Position numbers and translations under genes: made by a program
Assembly (NCBI RefSeq): GCF_015680705.1
Contig: NZ_JADNYP010000009.1
Location: 124,001-188,000, forward strand
Reading direction: 5' to 3'
Length of the DNA: 64,000 nucleotides
From: Pseudomonas fulva
Lineage (GTDB): Bacteria > Pseudomonadota > Gammaproteobacteria > Pseudomonadales > Pseudomonadaceae
Shown here: one piece after another, positions 54,235-63,161 of the stretch
Numbering within the stretch: position 1 is the first letter of the stretch
Layout: the number at the start of each line of letters is the position of its first letter
Notes under the pieces: model-generated
The model's input: the letters and a program-made list of their open reading frames with translations, nothing else
Told to the model about the DNA's origin: nothing
Databases searched by the model: none

Positions 54235-55794
54235 ATGATCAGTGCCGCTGTCGAGCCTCATGTAAATGCCTTCACCCAGAATGACCGCGAATCGTTCCGA
54301 TCGGACTTCGCCACGACAGCCAAGGTCCCGAGCGCCCAACGTCAGCAGAACCCTCGCAAGAGAAAAGTGTTGTTCGTCACGTCCGAAATCGCCGACCTGG
54401 TGAAGACCGGCGGCCTGGGTGACGTTTCCTCCGCCCTGCCAAGGGCAATGCGCCAGTTGCATGATGTACGCATCCTGATTCCGGGTTATCCCCAGGTCAT
54501 GGACAGCAACAACCCTATCCATATCGTCGGCGAGCTGGGCGGCCACGCGGCCTTGCCCGCCTGCAAGATCGGCCGGATGGATCTGCCTGACGGGCTGGTC
54601 ATCTATGTGCTGATCTGCCCCGAGCTCTATCAGCGCGATGGCACCCCCTACGGCGGTAACGATGGACGCGACTGGCCGGACAATCATATCCGCTTCGCCC
54701 GGCTGGGCCTGGCGGCCGCCGAGATCGCCGCAGGCGAAGGCATGACCCACTGGCGTCCCGAACTGGTCCACGCCCACGACTGGCCCGCGGGCCTGGCACC
54801 GGCCTACATGCACTGGCGCGGCCTGAACACGCCGACCCTGTTCACCATCCACAACCTCGCCTACCAGGGCGTCTATAGCCGTGGCTGCTGCCCGGAGCTG
54901 GCCATTCCCGAACACGCCTTACAGCAGGAAGGCATGGAATTCTACGGCAAGCTCTCCTTCCTCAAGGCCGGGTTGGCCTATTCCAGCCACATCACCACCG
55001 TCAGCGCCACCTATGCCCGCGAGATCACTACGCCCGAGTTCGGCTGCGGCCTGGACGGCTTCCTCGCCAGCAAGGCGCAAAGCGGCTTGCTCGGCGGTAT
55101 TCCCAATGGCATCGACGAAAGCTGGGACTCGGCCACCGATCGCCACCTGACCCACAATTTCAGCATCAACGATTGGGAAGGCAAGGCACGCAATGCCGAT
55201 CAGGTACGCGAACTGTTCCAGCTCGAACCCTCGGACGGTCCGCTGTTCGCGGTGGTCTCGCGCCTGGTCTACCAGAAAGGCCTGGACCTGACCTTGGGTG
55301 TGGCTGACTACATCGTCGAGCAAGGCGGCCAGATTGCGATCATCGGCCGCGGCGAGCCGGAAGAAGAACAGGCCATGCGTGAACTGGCCTTGCGTCATCC
55401 TGGCCGTATCGGCGTGCGCATCGGCTTCAACGAGACCGATGCACGGCGCATGTTCGCCGGCAGCGATTTCCTGCTCATGCCGTCGCGCTACGAGCCTTGC
55501 GGGCTGAGCCAGATGTACGCGCAACGCTTCGGTTCCCTGCCGGTCGCGCGCAATACCGGGGGCCTGGCCGACACCATCGAGAACGGTGTCACAGGCTTTC
55601 TGTTCGATGAGTCGACCGTCGAGAGCTATCGCGAAGCACTGGGCCGGGCGTTCTACGTTCACCAGAAGAAGGACCTGCTCAATGCCATGCGCTGCCTGTC
55701 GATGACCCAGCCGTTCAACTGGTGCCAGGCGGTCGAACCCTACGCGCGGCTGTACGAAGACCTGGTCTGCCAGGCTCAGGCCGCCCACTACTGA
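54235..55794 (+). CDS. glgA: Glycogen synthase
   Basis: A 519-residue GT5 glycosyltransferase. About 40 N-terminal residues precede the catalytic start KVLFVTSEIADLVKTGGLGDVSSALP, whose KTGGLGD binds ADP-glucose. The C-terminal domain has VSRLVYQKGLDL and PSRYEPCGLSQMYA. It adds glucose from ADP-glucose to alpha-1,4-glucan. It opens the operon that ends in glgX. GGAGAG before ATG 54235 supports the start. treZ starts 15 bases later. Confidence 0.95.
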   Translation: MISAAVEPHVNAFTQNDRESFRSDFATTAKVPSAQRQQNPRKRKVLFVTSEIADLVKTGGLGDVSSALPRAMRQLHDVRILIPGYPQVMDSNNPIHIVGELGGHAALPACKIGRMDLPDGLVIYVLICPELYQRDGTPYGGNDGRDWPDNHIRFARLGLAAAEIAAGEGMTHWRPELVHAHDWPAGLAPAYMHWRGLNTPTLFTIHNLAYQGVYSRGCCPELAIPEHALQQEGMEFYGKLSFLKAGLAYSSHITTVSATYAREITTPEFGCGLDGFLASKAQSGLLGGIPNGIDESWDSATDRHLTHNFSINDWEGKARNADQVRELFQLEPSDGPLFAVVSRLVYQKGLDLTLGVADYIVEQGGQIAIIGRGEPEEEQAMRELALRHPGRIGVRIGFNETDARRMFAGSDFLLMPSRYEPCGLSQMYAQRFGSLPVARNTGGLADTIENGVTGFLFDESTVESYREALGRAFYVHQKKDLLNAMRCLSMTQPFNWCQAVEPYARLYEDLVCQAQAAHY

Positions 55795-55809
55795 TCCAAG
55801 GAGCCGAAG

Positions 55810-57564
55810 ATGCACAGGCATGGCGCACACTTTCTGGACGCCACGTCGGCGCGCTTCGCCCTTTGGGCGCCAAATGCGCGTAGCGTGAGCGTGATGCTCG
55901 AGCAGCAGCCCCCCATCGAGCTGCTGCCCGAGGACGATGGCTGGTTCACCGGTGTCGCCGCCTGCCAGGCTGGCGACCAGTATTGCTACAGGATCGTCGA
56001 CAAGGATGGGCAGACGCTGGAAGTCGCCGACCCGGCTTCTCGCTATCAGCCAGACGGCGTGCATGGCCGCAGTCAGCTGGTCGATACCTCCAGCTTCGAG
56101 TGGCAGCATGACTGGAAGGGGCGCCCTTGGCGCGAAGCGGTGATCCACGAGCTGCATGTTGGCGTGCACGGTGGCTATGCCGGCGTGGCTGGCCAGTTCG
56201 AACGCCTGGCCGAACTGGGTGTGACCGCCGTCGAACTGATGCCGGTGGCGCAGTTTCCTGGCAAGCGCAACTGGGGCTATGACGGCGTCCTGCCGTTCGC
56301 GCCACAGAACAGCTATGGCAAGCCCGCCGAGCTAGGCCGGTTGATCGACCAGGCCCACGGCCAGGGCCTGATGGTGATGCTGGACGTGGTGTACAACCAC
56401 TTTGGTCCGGATGGCAACTACCTGCACCAGTATGCCAGCGAGTTCTTCGACGAAAGCCGGCAGACCCCGTGGGGGGCGGCCATTGACTTCAACCGGCCGG
56501 CGGTGCGCGAATTCTTCATCCAGAACGCCCTGATGTGGATTACCGAGTACCGCTTCGACGGCCTGCGCCTGGATGCCGTGCATGCCATCGACAACCCCGA
56601 TTTCCTGGTCGAACTGGCCCGCCGGGTGCGCGAGGCGGTCGAGCCTGGGCGCGAGGTCTGGCTGGTGCTGGAAAACGAGCACAATCAGGCATTCCTGTTG
56701 GAACAGGGCTTCGATGCGCAGTGGAACGACGACGGCCACAACGCCTTGCACGTACTGCTCACTGGCGAGACCGAAGGCTATTACGAAGACTACAAGGACC
56801 GGCCGATCGAGAAACTGGCCCGCTGCCTGGGTGAAGGCTTCGTCTTCCAGGGCCAGGCGAACCGTCATGGCACACCGCGCGGCGAACCTAGCGGGCACCT
56901 GCCTCCCAGCGCTTTCGTGCTGTTCCTGCAAAACCACGACCAGGTCGGCAACCGCGCCCTGGGCGAGCGTCTGACCCGTCTGTGCCCGCCGCAAGCCTTG
57001 CGCGCGGCCACCGCCTTGCTGCTGCTCACGCCGATGATCCCGCTGTTGTTCATGGGTGAAGAACAAGGCAGCCGCAGCCCATTCCTGTTCTTCACCGACC
57101 ACCATGACGAACTGGCCGATGCAGTACGCGAGGGCCGCCGTGCCGAGTTCAAGGGGTTCGCCGCCTTCGCTTCGCCCGAGAAGCGCGAACAGATCCCCGA
57201 CCCGAACCAGGCCAAGACCTTCGAGGATTCGCGCCCGCTCACCGACACGCCCGAAGCCGTCGAGTGGCAGGCCCTGTACCGCAGGCTGCTCGACCTGCGC
57301 AGACAACATGTCGTCCCGCATTTGCCCGCCATCCGCGCCGAGGGCGCCCGGGTCTTGTCCGACAAGGCGCTCACCGCCAGCTGGCGGCTTGCCAACGGCG
57401 AGCGCCTGCGCATCGATCTCAACCTTGCCGAGCACCCCTGCCCCCTCGACCTGCCTGGGCAGGAGCGCTGGCTGTTCGACAGTTCCGACCACCACGAGGG
57501 AGCCACGGCGTTGGCTGGCCATAGCTGTGTAGTGAGCCTGCTACCGCCCGACGAGGAAGCATGA
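55810..57564 (+). CDS. treZ: Maltooligosyl trehalose trehalohydrolase
   Basis: A 584-residue GH13 enzyme. An N-terminal carbohydrate-binding module (FALWAPNARSVSVML) precedes the (beta/alpha)8 barrel with DVVYNHFGPDG, the nucleophile in GLRLDAVHAI, the acid in LVLENEH, and FLQNHDQVGNR. It cuts trehalose from maltooligosyl trehalose made by TreY. AAGGAG before the ATG fixes the start. It overlaps malQ by four bases. Confidence 0.95.
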   Translation: MHRHGAHFLDATSARFALWAPNARSVSVMLEQQPPIELLPEDDGWFTGVAACQAGDQYCYRIVDKDGQTLEVADPASRYQPDGVHGRSQLVDTSSFEWQHDWKGRPWREAVIHELHVGVHGGYAGVAGQFERLAELGVTAVELMPVAQFPGKRNWGYDGVLPFAPQNSYGKPAELGRLIDQAHGQGLMVMLDVVYNHFGPDGNYLHQYASEFFDESRQTPWGAAIDFNRPAVREFFIQNALMWITEYRFDGLRLDAVHAIDNPDFLVELARRVREAVEPGREVWLVLENEHNQAFLLEQGFDAQWNDDGHNALHVLLTGETEGYYEDYKDRPIEKLARCLGEGFVFQGQANRHGTPRGEPSGHLPPSAFVLFLQNHDQVGNRALGERLTRLCPPQALRAATALLLLTPMIPLLFMGEEQGSRSPFLFFTDHHDELADAVREGRRAEFKGFAAFASPEKREQIPDPNQAKTFEDSRPLTDTPEAVEWQALYRRLLDLRRQHVVPHLPAIRAEGARVLSDKALTASWRLANGERLRIDLNLAEHPCPLDLPGQERWLFDSSDHHEGATALAGHSCVVSLLPPDEEA

Positions 57565-59729
57565 TGAGCACAACCGCCCTGCATGTGCTGGCCGAGAAAG
57601 TCGGTATCGCCCGTGACTGGACCGATGCCAACGACAAACCCCAGCAGGTGGCCGATGATGTCCTGCGCCAGGTACTGATCGGGCTCGGCCATCCGGCCGA
57701 GAATGACCAGGCCGTGCGGGACAGCCTCGAGCGCCTCGAGCAGGCAGCCACTGGCGATACGCTGGCGCCGCTGCTGACCGTGGTTCAGGACCAGGTGCTG
57801 GAACTGGATCCGCGCCTGGCCGGCTCCAGCCCTGTACGCATCACCCTGGAAGATGGCAGCTCACTGGAACGCAGGATCGATGAGCGGGGCCGGCTGCACG
57901 CGGACCTACCACTTGGCTACCATCAGGTCGACCTGGCGCAGCACAGTTTCACTCTGGCCGTAACGCCCGCGCGCTGCTACAGCCTGGACGATGCGGTTGC
58001 CGAGCCACCGGCCCGCTGCTGGGGCATCGCGGTGCAGCTGTATAGCCTGCGACGTCAGGGCGGCGGTGGTTACGGCGACAGCCTGGCGCTCGAGCAACTG
58101 GCGCGCCGGGCCGCCGAACGTGGAGCCGACGCGCTGGCCATCAGCCCGGTGCATGCCTTGTCTTCCATGGAGCGCAGCCAGTTCAGCCCCTACTCCCCGT
58201 CCAGTCGCCTGCTGCTCAACACCCTGTACGCCAGCCCCTCGGTAATCCTCGGTGAGCGCGCCATGCAGCTGGCCATCGAAGCGTCTGGCTTGCAAGCCAC
58301 GCTGCGGGAGCTCGAGGCGCAGGAGCTGGTCGACTGGCCACGTGCGGCAGAAGCCCGGCACCAGCTGTTCAAGGCGCTCTACAAGGATTTCAACAGCAGC
58401 GATCAGCCATTGCGCGAGGATTTCGACAGCTTCCGCATTGCCGCGGGACAGGCCCTGGAGCTGCATTGCCGTTTCGAGGTGCTGCAAGCCCAGGCTGTCG
58501 AGAAAGGCCTTGGCGCCGACTGGCGCCAGTGGCCGGCCGACTGGCAGGATCCTGCCAGCCCGACCGTGCAGGAGCAGACCTCGAGCCACCCGAGCGAGCT
58601 GGAATTCCACGCGTTCTGCCAGTGGCTGACCGAGCGCAGCCTGCAACGCGCCCAGGAAGCGGCGCGCGGTGGTGGGATGGCCGTCGGCCTCATTGCCGAC
58701 CTGGCCGTCGGTGCCGATGGCGCAGGCAGCCAGGCCTGGAGTCGCCAGGACGAGTTGCTGGCGGACCTGACGGTCGGTGCGCCACCCGACATCCTCAACC
58801 GTTGCGGACAGGACTGGGGGATCAGCGCCTTTTCGCCGGAAGGCCTCAAACGCAATGGCTACAGAGCATTCATCGAAATGCTCCGGGCCAATTTCGCCCA
58901 CGCTGGCGGCTTGCGTATCGACCATGTCATGGGCCTGTGCCGTCTGTGGCTGATTCCGCGTGGCTGCAAACCCGATCAAGGCGCCTATGTCGAGCTGCCG
59001 CTGCAGGACCTGCTCAGGCTGCTGGCGCTGGAATCGGTTCGACACAAGGCAATCGTGCTCGGCGAAGACCTGGGCACGGTGCCCGACGGCCTGCGCGAGG
59101 CGCTGGCGGAAAGGGCCATCCTCGGCATGCGGGTATTGCAGTTCGAGCAGGACTCGCCCGGGCAGTTTCTGCCCGTGGCCGACTGGCCAGACGACGCCCT
59201 GGCGACCACCGGGACCCACGACCTGCCGACGCTTGCCGGCTGGCTGGAACGACGGGACATCGATTGGCAGAAACGCCTGTGCCTGATCGACGAGGCCGCC
59301 GAAAAAGACTGGCGCAAATCGCGTGAAATCGAATGCGAAGGCTTGCAACGCAGCTTCGTGGAGACGTTCGGCCCTCTGCAGGACACGTCCACCTCCAGCC
59401 TGATCGATGCCGCCATCCGCTATGTCGGCCAGACCCGCGCGCCCCTGGTGCTGATCCCGCTAGAGGACCTGCTGGGCTGCCAGGAACAGCCGAACCTGCC
59501 GGGCACCACCGAAGGCCATCCGAACTGGCGGCGCCGCTTCGACCGTCCGGTCATCGAACTGCCTGACGATGTCGATGCCATGGCGCCGGCCGATCCGCTT
59601 GCCGATCAAGACGCGATGCCGCGTCCGGAGCTGCTCGACGACGAAGATGCCGCGCGACGTATCGAATTGCTGGCCCAGGCCCGCGAACAAGCCTGGGAAC
59701 GCGATCGGGCCAAGGAGAGTGAGCGATGA
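57561..59729 (+). CDS. malQ: 4-alpha-glucanotransferase
   Basis: A 722-residue GH77 amylomaltase. Conserved blocks are DWGISAFSPEGLKRNGYRAFI, GLRIDHVMGL, VLGEDLGTVP and TGTHDLPTLAGW. It disproportionates maltooligosaccharides. After the HPNWRRR motif (residue ~659) about 63 residues follow, rich in acidic residues and longer than in E. coli. ATG 57561 overlaps treZ; a second ATG at 57564 is possible. The stop overlaps treY by four bases. Confidence 0.92.
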   Translation: MMSTTALHVLAEKVGIARDWTDANDKPQQVADDVLRQVLIGLGHPAENDQAVRDSLERLEQAATGDTLAPLLTVVQDQVLELDPRLAGSSPVRITLEDGSSLERRIDERGRLHADLPLGYHQVDLAQHSFTLAVTPARCYSLDDAVAEPPARCWGIAVQLYSLRRQGGGGYGDSLALEQLARRAAERGADALAISPVHALSSMERSQFSPYSPSSRLLLNTLYASPSVILGERAMQLAIEASGLQATLRELEAQELVDWPRAAEARHQLFKALYKDFNSSDQPLREDFDSFRIAAGQALELHCRFEVLQAQAVEKGLGADWRQWPADWQDPASPTVQEQTSSHPSELEFHAFCQWLTERSLQRAQEAARGGGMAVGLIADLAVGADGAGSQAWSRQDELLADLTVGAPPDILNRCGQDWGISAFSPEGLKRNGYRAFIEMLRANFAHAGGLRIDHVMGLCRLWLIPRGCKPDQGAYVELPLQDLLRLLALESVRHKAIVLGEDLGTVPDGLREALAERAILGMRVLQFEQDSPGQFLPVADWPDDALATTGTHDLPTLAGWLERRDIDWQKRLCLIDEAAEKDWRKSREIECEGLQRSFVETFGPLQDTSTSSLIDAAIRYVGQTRAPLVLIPLEDLLGCQEQPNLPGTTEGHPNWRRRFDRPVIELPDDVDAMAPADPLADQDAMPRPELLDDEDAARRIELLAQAREQAWERDRAKESER

Positions 59730-62500
59730 AACCCTTGACAGCGACCATCCGCCTGCAACTGCACAGTGATTTCACCCTCGATGATGCCGTCCCCCTGGTG
59801 CCCTACTTCGCCCAGCTGGGCATCAGCCATGTGTATGCCTCGCCGATCCTGACGGCCCGTGCCGGCTCGCGCCACGGCTACGACGTGGTCGACCCTACCC
59901 GGGTCAACCCCGAGCTGGGCGGCGAGGCGGCCCTCGAACGACTGATCGCTGCCCTGCGCCAGCATGGCATGGGGTTCCTGCTCGATACGGTCTCCAACCA
60001 TATGGCGGTCGGCGGTGGCGACAACCCCTGGTGGCTGAGCGTACTGGCCTGGGGCCGGCGCAGCCCCTATGCGCAGTTCTTCGACATTCAGTGGCATTCC
60101 AGCGACCCGTTGCTCGAAGGCCAGCTGCTCTTGCCGTTTCTCGGCAGCGACTATGGCACGGCGCTGAAAAATGGTGACATTCCGTTGAAGTTCGATGCGC
60201 ACCAGGGCGTGCTGCAGATCGAACACTACGAACATCGCTTCCCGATCTGCCCGCTCGACTACGGGCAAGTGCTCGAGCTGAGCGAGGATCCGCAACTGCG
60301 GGCGCTGGCCCAGCGTTTCGCCGCGCTGCGCACCTGCAGCGATCCATTGCTCGAGGCCGTGCAGCTGCATCGGCAACTGGCCCGGTTGGCCACCCAGGGC
60401 GCCAGGCTCGACGATGCCCTGGCCCTGTTCGACGGCCGTACCGAGGCAGGCTTCAAGCGCCTGCATGCGTTGCTGGAGCGCCAGACCTATCGGCTGGCCA
60501 GCTGGCGCACCGCGGCCGACGACATCAACTGGCGACGTTTCTTCGATATCAACGAGCTTGGCGGGTTGCGGGTCGAGCGCCATGCGGTATTCGAGGCGAC
60601 CCATGCCAAGCTGTTCGGGCTGATCGAGCGCGGCCTGGTGGACGGCCTGCGCATCGACCATATCGACGGCCTGGCCGACCCTCGCGGCTATTGCCGCAAG
60701 CTGCGCCGCCGGGTCGAGGGGCTGCTGGCGGCACGTCCGGCGCAAGCGGCCTTGGAACACTTCCCGATCTACGTGGAGAAAATCCTCGGCAGCGGCGAGC
60801 ACCTGCACAAGGACTGGCAGGTCGACGGTACCACCGGTTATGAGTTCATGAACCAGGTCTCGCTGTTGCAGCATGATCCGGCGGGCGAAGCGCCGTTGAC
60901 GGAACTCTGGCAATCCCTCAGCGGGCGACCGGAGTTCGCCGAAGAGGTTGTCCAAGCGCGCCAGCTGGTGCTCAACGGCACCTTGGCCGGTGATTTCGAG
61001 TCGGTGGCCCAGGCTCTGCTCGCGGTGGCCCGCGACGACCTGATGACCCGCGACCTGACGCTTGGCGCGATTCGTCGCGCGCTGCAGGCGCTGGTTGCCC
61101 ACTATCCGGTCTACCGCACTTACATCAATGCCGGGGGACGTCCGGCCGAGGACGAGCGCTTCTTCCAGCAGGCCGTGGCCGGGGCCCGGCAGATGCTGCA
61201 TGAAAACGACTGGCCGCTGCTCGAACAGTTGCAGGTCTGGCTTGGTGGCCAGTCTTGGCGGAGCCTGCCGCCAGGCCGTGCGCGCAAGCGCCTGCGTCAT
61301 GCCTGTGTGCGTTTCCAGCAACTGACGGCGCCGAGCGCGGCCAAGGCCGTGGAAGACACCGCCTTCTATCGCTCGGCCAGACTGCTGTCGCGCAACGACG
61401 TAGGCTTCGAGGCGGAACTGTTCAGTGCCGAGCCGCAAGCCTTCCATGACGAGGCGCTGGGCCGTCTGCGCGACTTCCCCGACAACTTGCTGGCGACCGC
61501 GACCCATGACCACAAGCGTGGCGAAGACTGCCGGGCACGACTGGCCGTGCTGAGCGAGCGTGCCGGTTGGCTGGCCAGCCAGGTGCACGCCTGGCGCGAG
61601 CTGGCAGCCCCCTTGCGTCAATCGCTGGACGATGGCGTGGCGCCCAGTCCAGGCGATGAGATGCTGCTGTTCCAGACCTTGCTCGGCAGCTGGCCACTCG
61701 ACCTGTCGCTCGATGACGAAGATGCCTTGCGCAACTACGTGCAGCGCCTGCGCCAATGGCAACAGAAAGCCCTGCGCGAGGCCAAGTTGCGCAGCAGCTG
61801 GAGCGCGCCCAACGAAGCCTACGAAGGCGCCTGCGGGGCCTACATCGACAGCCTGCTGCTGGACCCACGCCACCAGGCGCTGCGTCAGTCGCTGGCCGAC
61901 GCCGCTCGCTCGATCGACAGCGCCGGAGCCCTCAATGGACTGACGCAATGCCTGCTGCGCATGACGGTGCCTGGCGTACCGGACCTTTATCAGGGCAACG
62001 AGTACTGGGACCTGAGCCTGGTCGATCCGGACAACCGGCGTCCGGTCGACTACCAGGCGCGGCGCCAGTCGCTCGACGACAGCGCGCCGCTGCCCGAGCT
62101 GCTCGAACACTGGCGCGACGGACGAGTCAAGCAAATGCTGATCGCACGCGTCCTCGACGTCCGTCGTAGCCACCCCGAGCTGTTCAGCCGTGGCCAATAC
62201 ATTCCGTTGGCCGTGCAAGGACGTCATGCCGATCGGGTCCTGGCCTTCGCCCGCGTGGGCACCGATGCGCGAGCCATCGTGATCGCGCCACGGCTGGCCA
62301 GTGCGCTGCTGGGCAACGCACCGGCACCCCTGGTGGCAGCCCAGGACTGGGGCGACACCTGCGTGATTCTGCCGTCCGAGCTGTCGGTCACTACTTGCAA
62401 GGGACTTTTTGCCGGCGACGCTGTCAGCCATTCAGGGCAACTGAAGTTGAGCAGCGTACTGGCTGAGTTCCCGGTCAACGTGTTGTTTGAACACCTTTGA
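59726..62500 (+). CDS. treY: Maltooligosyl trehalose synthase
   Basis: A 924-residue GH13 enzyme. Motifs are LGISHVYASPILTARAGSRHGYDVVDP, FLLDTVSNHMAV, GLRIDHIDGLADP, YVEKILGSGE and ATATHDHKRGEDCRAR. It isomerises the terminal alpha-1,4 bond of maltodextrin to alpha-1,1, giving maltooligosyl trehalose. The start overlaps malQ by four bases, and the DUF2934 gene follows at 17 bases. The C-terminal portion after ~700 holds the extra domain usual for TreY. Confidence 0.95.
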   Translation: MKPLTATIRLQLHSDFTLDDAVPLVPYFAQLGISHVYASPILTARAGSRHGYDVVDPTRVNPELGGEAALERLIAALRQHGMGFLLDTVSNHMAVGGGDNPWWLSVLAWGRRSPYAQFFDIQWHSSDPLLEGQLLLPFLGSDYGTALKNGDIPLKFDAHQGVLQIEHYEHRFPICPLDYGQVLELSEDPQLRALAQRFAALRTCSDPLLEAVQLHRQLARLATQGARLDDALALFDGRTEAGFKRLHALLERQTYRLASWRTAADDINWRRFFDINELGGLRVERHAVFEATHAKLFGLIERGLVDGLRIDHIDGLADPRGYCRKLRRRVEGLLAARPAQAALEHFPIYVEKILGSGEHLHKDWQVDGTTGYEFMNQVSLLQHDPAGEAPLTELWQSLSGRPEFAEEVVQARQLVLNGTLAGDFESVAQALLAVARDDLMTRDLTLGAIRRALQALVAHYPVYRTYINAGGRPAEDERFFQQAVAGARQMLHENDWPLLEQLQVWLGGQSWRSLPPGRARKRLRHACVRFQQLTAPSAAKAVEDTAFYRSARLLSRNDVGFEAELFSAEPQAFHDEALGRLRDFPDNLLATATHDHKRGEDCRARLAVLSERAGWLASQVHAWRELAAPLRQSLDDGVAPSPGDEMLLFQTLLGSWPLDLSLDDEDALRNYVQRLRQWQQKALREAKLRSSWSAPNEAYEGACGAYIDSLLLDPRHQALRQSLADAARSIDSAGALNGLTQCLLRMTVPGVPDLYQGNEYWDLSLVDPDNRRPVDYQARRQSLDDSAPLPELLEHWRDGRVKQMLIARVLDVRRSHPELFSRGQYIPLAVQGRHADRVLAFARVGTDARAIVIAPRLASALLGNAPAPLVAAQDWGDTCVILPSELSVTTCKGLFAGDAVSHSGQLKLSSVLAEFPVNVLFEHL

Positions 62501-62517
62501 GCATCAGGAGTGTCGTG

Positions 62518-62886
62518 ATGAGTGTCAATGAGGAACGTATCCGCGTATTCGCCTACCAGATCTGGGAATCGGAGGGCAAACCCGAAGGCCAGGAAGAGCG
62601 CCACTGGGACATGGCCCGCAAGCTGGCCGAAGCCGAATCCCTGGCACCCAAGGCAACCCCCAGGAAGCCTGCGACCAGGACCAGGTCCACAGTCGACGCG
62701 AAAGCATCTGATGGCAAGGTGGCAGCACCGCCCAAGCCGGCCAGCGCTGGCAAGGCCGCGGCGCAACCCAAGCCAACCAGCAACGGCAAGGCTTCCGCTT
62801 CTGCCCAGAAGACTGCCGCCAGCCCTGCTGAAAAGCCGGTAGCGACAAAGAAGCCGCGGGCCTCGAAGAAGCCTGAGGCAGGCTGA
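62518..62886 (+). CDS. DUF2934 protein with a Lys/Ala/Pro-rich tail
   Basis: A 122-residue protein. Residues 1-40 form a DUF2934 domain (NEERIRVFAYQIWESEGKPEGQEERHWDMARKL). Residues 45-122 are low-complexity Lys, Ala and Pro (histone-H1/AlgP-like), so it may bind nucleic acid or be a flexible anchor. AGGAGTGTCGTG precedes ATG 62518. It is 17 bases after treY, so it should be part of the glg/tre operon. DUF2934 has no known function; small members are common beside glycogen genes in Pseudomonas. Confidence 0.85.
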   Translation: MSVNEERIRVFAYQIWESEGKPEGQEERHWDMARKLAEAESLAPKATPRKPATRTRSTVDAKASDGKVAAPPKPASAGKAAAQPKPTSNGKASASAQKTAASPAEKPVATKKPRASKKPEAG

Positions 62887-62915
62887 CCTGCGGGCGCCTG
62901 CAAGAGTCTTCTGGA

Positions 62916-62935
62916 GCGGGGCTGGCCAGCCCCGC
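62916..62935. repeat. Perfect 20-bp palindrome, REP-like
   Basis: GCGGGGCTGGCCAGCCCCGC reads the same on both strands. With the flanking GGA and GATTGG it resembles a degenerate Pseudomonas REP element. It follows the DUF2934 gene by 29 bases and could act as a terminator. Confidence 0.5.
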
Positions 62936-63161
62936 GATTGGTCCGACAGATCGACCATGACCGCTACGGCTAGCTGACAGCCATGTGCGGCGTGTGAATG
63001 CTTCCTGCCTCTAGGGCAGGGCCGCTCGCTGTCGCCAGTCGATCGCGCAAGGAGGCGCGAGTTCATCTGCTGCATGCCTCGGCGGCCAGGACAGCATGCG
63101 TCTGGCGGAGGGTCTCGAGTGCGCGGTTCTTATTGCATATATCGGTCGAAGAGAGGACGTC

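Noticed and set aside
57561-59729. Long acidic C-terminal extension of MalQ as a new domain
   Set aside because: MalQ proteins often have a short helical end after the NWRR motif; the tail here is longer but not clearly a separate domain.
59606-62431. A 941-codon open frame antisense to treY
   Set aside because: Same effect of high-GC codon use; the sense strand encodes an unmistakable TreY.
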